From assembly GCA_012295275.1 (NCBI GenBank), contig CM022670.1:20941646-20955145 (forward strand): a stretch of 13,500 nucleotides of DNA, read 5' to 3'. This DNA is from Chrysomallon squamiferum (taxonomy: Eukaryota > Mollusca > Gastropoda > Neomphalida > Peltospiridae). The translations under genes and the position numbers were made by a program. This document shows positions 1 to 13,500 of the stretch, piece by piece (position 1 is the first letter of the stretch; each line of letters begins with the position of its first letter). Under the pieces are notes generated by a model. It saw only the letters and a list, made by a program, of their open reading frames with translations, was not told the origin of the DNA and did not search any database.

Positions 1-100
1 ATAACAAAAACATAGTATCTTTTAAAATTTGGGAATGATATAAAATTGTGTTTAATTAATTGAAACATGAGAGGACTATGATGATAATGCATTATTTTAA

Positions 101-10485
<10,385 letters not shown>

Positions 10486-11020
10486 ATTTAAAAAAAAAAA
10501 ATCTTTAATTTAAATGGTGGTTTTGTAATTTATTAATAATAATGATTTAAAACAAAAATTGACAGTATTCAGAATATCATTGTCATGACTGAAATTTGAA
10601 CTTTAAAAAAAAAATTGTTTATTGAATTGAATTAACTGCTTTCAAAAATATATAAAAAATATAAAACCTAATATTTTTTTTTTTTTTTTTTTTGACTTAT
10701 TTGAGAATTTTCCAAAATCAGATTACAACAACATTAATTTGAACTACTGAAATTTTTCAAGGTTTTTTGCACTGTCACCTGTTACATGTAAAATCTGGTG
10801 ATAGAAACAGCTGTATCTTTAAACAAACATATTATTATATAAAACTAACAGCATGTCAGATATAAAGCAAATCTGTGATATGCATAAGACATTTTTTTTT
10901 TATATACGGTCATGAAAAGACAAACGTAAGTGGTGAGGATATTTTTTATTTCTCTTTGTTTTTATTGTAATTTTTATTTATATATTTTTTAATGTATTAA
11001 ATCTATTAGTACATTATTTA
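10486..11020 (+). other. RSPH10B: Probable RSPH10B 3' UTR
   Basis: Follows the stop codon. It is AT-rich with an A-run at about 10490-10501 and a T-run at about 10673-10693, and has few CpGs. No canonical AATAAA occurs before the ATTAAA at 10996, so the 3' end is placed about 20 nt after that signal. Confidence 0.5.
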
Positions 11021-11080
11021 TTGGTTTTTGTTTTTTGTTGTTTCTTTTGTTTGTTTGATTTTGGTTCTATTGGTTTTTTT
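10996..11080 (+). terminator. Candidate poly(A) signal ATTAAA with U/GU-rich downstream element
   Basis: ATTAAA, the commonest variant hexamer, is at 10996-11001. From about 11020 to 11080 the strand is strongly T/GT-rich (runs of TTTTG and GTTTG), as expected of a downstream element for cleavage. The abrupt rise in CpG from about 11170 agrees with a transcript end here. Confidence 0.5.
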
Positions 11081-11259
11081 CTTTTCTTTTCTATTTTTAG
11101 TTTTGTCATAAATGAGTCTTCCTGAAACAAAATAATTATCTTTTTTAAGCATTTGTGATTAAATATACTCTAATCGTCAACGACATCTCCTTACCCGTGT
11201 TTGTTAAAAAAAAAAGAATTGTCTTACTGTAATACTGAACACACGTTCACACACACCCG

Positions 11260-11261
<2 letters not shown>

Positions 11262-11297
<36 letters not shown>
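11262..11297 (+). repeat. (CA)18 microsatellite
   Basis: Pure CA dinucleotide repeat, preceded by a degenerate CA-rich stretch from about 11240. Confidence 0.96.
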
Positions 11298-11299
<2 letters not shown>

Positions 11300-11756
11300 A
11301 ACTCACAGATATATGTATGACACCTAAGGGATGTAAGTACATAAATACATCTCAGTTACTTGAACATTTGTTAACTCCAAAAATATGTTCTGTGGGTTAA
11401 ACCACTTCTGATAAATTATAATATTAAGATGTGGGGTTTTTAATAAGACAATAATATAGATAGCATAATGTAGCTTATTGATAAAGAAAGAAAAACAAAA
11501 TCCATTAAATTTCATACATCTTTAATTTTTACAAAATTATTTACTAGACGTAGTATAAATATACTTTCCTATATGGATGTATATCCTGACGTGTATATGT
11601 CTAAAAATTAATGCTTTTATATATGAATGTACCGGTAATAGTAATTTTTATATGAATTTATAGAACTATGTACATCAGAAATTATTTACGTACAACTATA
11701 ATTTGCAAAAGAGGTCACAGAAACTTAATATGATAGTAATTTTAAATGATCCATTT
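11300..11756. other. Intergenic AT-rich sequence
   Basis: No gene, RNA or element recognised. The short open frame on the minus strand at 11324-11515 is AT-rich and featureless. Confidence 0.6.
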
Positions 11757-12110
11757 GAAATGATTTAATATATACATACGATCGTTATTACTAAAGAAAT
11801 AAACGGATCAAAAACGATTTAATACAACACATACATATTATCGTAATTTCTAAATGATGTATTCAAATCATGTTTTCGAAATGATTTAAAATATGCATAC
11901 GATAGTTATTTCTAATCGAATGTATGTATCGAAATGATTTAATACGCAAACATACATTACAAATAACATATATACACATGATCGTAATTTATAAACAAAT
12001 ATATGTATCTACGATATAATATGCAAATAAGTATTCGAAATAATTTAATACCTATACATACGATCGTTATTTTTTAACAAATATATGTACCTGAAATTTA
12101 TAACAACAAG
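11757..12110 (+). repeat. Degenerate AT-rich satellite-like tandem repeat
   Basis: Recurring units follow the pattern GAAATGATTTAATA, a short spacer, CATACGATCGTTATTTCTAA, then an ATATATGTATC-like end. GAAATGATTTAATA-like starts fall near 11757, 11811, 11878, 11931 and 12037, so spacing is mostly about 53-67 nt with one longer gap. It is too diverged for an exact period by eye. Confidence 0.65.
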
Positions 12111-12499
12111 CGTAATTTCTAGCAGAGGTATTATATATGATGCAAAGTATTTGAAACAATACCGATACAGTATATAATGCTAATACGACAGTTATCGAAA
12201 ATAATTATCAACTAGCTATAGTTTAACTGAATTGTATATAAATAGTTTAAATCAGCTGAAAAATATATGTATAAGTAATTTTTAGGTAAAACAAAAAGAT
12301 TACAACAATTTGAAAATATGTCAATACATCGGCGTTTTCTTTTTGTTGTTTTTTAGTCCTTTCTCTGCTTTTTGCGTGATGAAATACAAAATGTATCTAG
12401 TTTGTAAATAGGAAATTATTTTACTGATCTCTGAAATAATCCAAGACCAGATCAGTTCAACACAAAATAATAATGATGATAATGTGGATGATGATGACG

Positions 12500-12500
<1 letters not shown>
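12111..12500. other. Intergenic sequence, nothing recognised
   Basis: AT-rich and comparatively CpG-rich, leading into a GAT/AAT repeat. No open frame of interest. Confidence 0.6.
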
Positions 12501-12549
<49 letters not shown>

Positions 12550-12550
12550 T
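12501..12550 (+). repeat. (TAA)n microsatellite
   Basis: About 16 TAA units, preceded from about 12466 by degenerate AAT/GAT units. Confidence 0.96.
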
Positions 12551-13500
12551 TCTTTATAACGAAAACAAAGTATTAAATAATGTCTTCTCGTACATATTCA
12601 CATTCTTTTGGCGATATTACGCATTTTCCAATTCTTTTGCAGTGAATATTGTGCAACACTTCCTAATATACTTTCGTTATCGCAATTCCCATATTGTTCT
12701 TGTAGAACACATTTTGAAAGATACTTCTTTCGCATATACGTCTATTACTAGAAAAAAAAACTACTTTAAAAACATGAAATATCCTTTGAAACGGCACAAC
12801 TTAACAAACCATTTCCTTTGCTTTGAAACCAGTACATGTCCGCACTGAAAACAACTTTAATGAACTCGCACAAAAGGAAAGGTCCAACTACTATCACATT
12901 TCACCAGAGTAGTTGCCTTTGTTTAACACAGTCTTTTTTTTACTAATATCCTTTTTCTAAACGTCTAGCACTCAGATGACTTAATTTTTAAAGATGTCAG
13001 TTATATCAATCGTCAGTATTTATGCAGAAGAACTGCTAACAGGGTCTGTTCTTTTCTTCCGAACGATACTTTTCTTTTTTCATCCTAACAGCACGTTATC
13101 TTGATAAATACAAATAAACGAATTGTTCTTCTTTTCCTTTCCCTTCGCTTCCTTTTCTAGCATTACCCAAGCAAAACAGGTTGTTTTGGGGTTTTGTTTT
13201 TCTTTGGTTATTCTTTAACTTGAAAGCTTATTACTATAATAAGTAAGACTAATTACTTTGATATAGTGTCAAGAGGCACATTTTTTTTTTTTTTTTTTTT
13301 TTTTTATTTTAATTAGTTTTTAACATTAGCAAAGGAATATACACGTATACTGACTTTTTCTTAAAGCACATTCTTTGTTAAAGAATTATAAACAGATATA
13401 CAGTTTTTCATCTTTGTCTTTTTCTCTGCACGGATATTATATTAGTCAACTGTTTTTTATAATTGTACCTTCCTAGGACCCAAAGCAACATAAACATGGT
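12551..13500. other. Intergenic sequence with isolated splice-like motifs
   Basis: I recognise no gene here. The 68-codon open frame at 12642-12848 begins at a GTG and shows no family similarity. Acceptor-like tracts end at 12640 (attcttttgcag) and 13160 (ccttttctag), and a 25-nt poly-T run lies at 13281-13305. The sequence could be intergenic or belong to a neighbouring gene's untranslated region or intron. Confidence 0.5.

Noticed and set aside
12642-12848. 68-codon open frame downstream of the gene
   Set aside because: Starts at GTG, has no recognisable motif, and its length is unremarkable for AT-rich intergenic DNA.

Overview
The window is eukaryotic, very AT-rich animal DNA. It carries one recognisable gene on the + strand: the 3' two thirds or so of a radial spoke head 10 homolog B gene (RSPH10B), a MORN-repeat protein of motile cilia and sperm flagella. 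Short exons lie in introns of about 0.15-1.4 kb that are full of ATT/TTA, CA and poly-T repeats. Together with the protein's moderate similarity to vertebrate RSPH10B, this suggests an invertebrate, most likely a mollusc (possibly a cephalopod). That placement is inference.

Fifteen coding exons can be read between positions 116 and 10485, all with GT..AG introns. Their summed length is 2325 nt, exactly 775 codons including the TAG stop, and the frame stays open across every junction. The 5' end of the gene (promoter, start codon, earlier MORN repeats) lies upstream of the window. Exons 1-2 (numbered within this window) encode the last MORN repeats. Exons 3-10 encode the conserved helical middle region. 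Exons 11-14 encode a long low-complexity Ser/Thr/His/Pro-rich linker. Exon 15 encodes an acidic tract, the conserved C-terminal helical segment and the stop. A plausible poly(A) signal (ATTAAA at 10996) is followed by a U/GU-rich tract. I see no convincing gene from about 11.1 kb to the end.

The most unusual structure is in intron 14. The 3' half of exon 14, its splice donor and about 90 nt of intron are repeated in tandem with a 149-bp period, then decay into more divergent copies (about 9300-10060). Two copies keep an open, in-phase 60-nt reading frame and an intact GTAAGT donor, so they are either nascent mini-exons or donor decoys.

A second signal is a sharp change in CpG content. The introns are almost free of CpG, whereas DNA just past the predicted gene end is CpG-rich at similar AT content. 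This is the expected footprint of gene-body methylation in an invertebrate and independently marks the 3' limit of the transcription unit.
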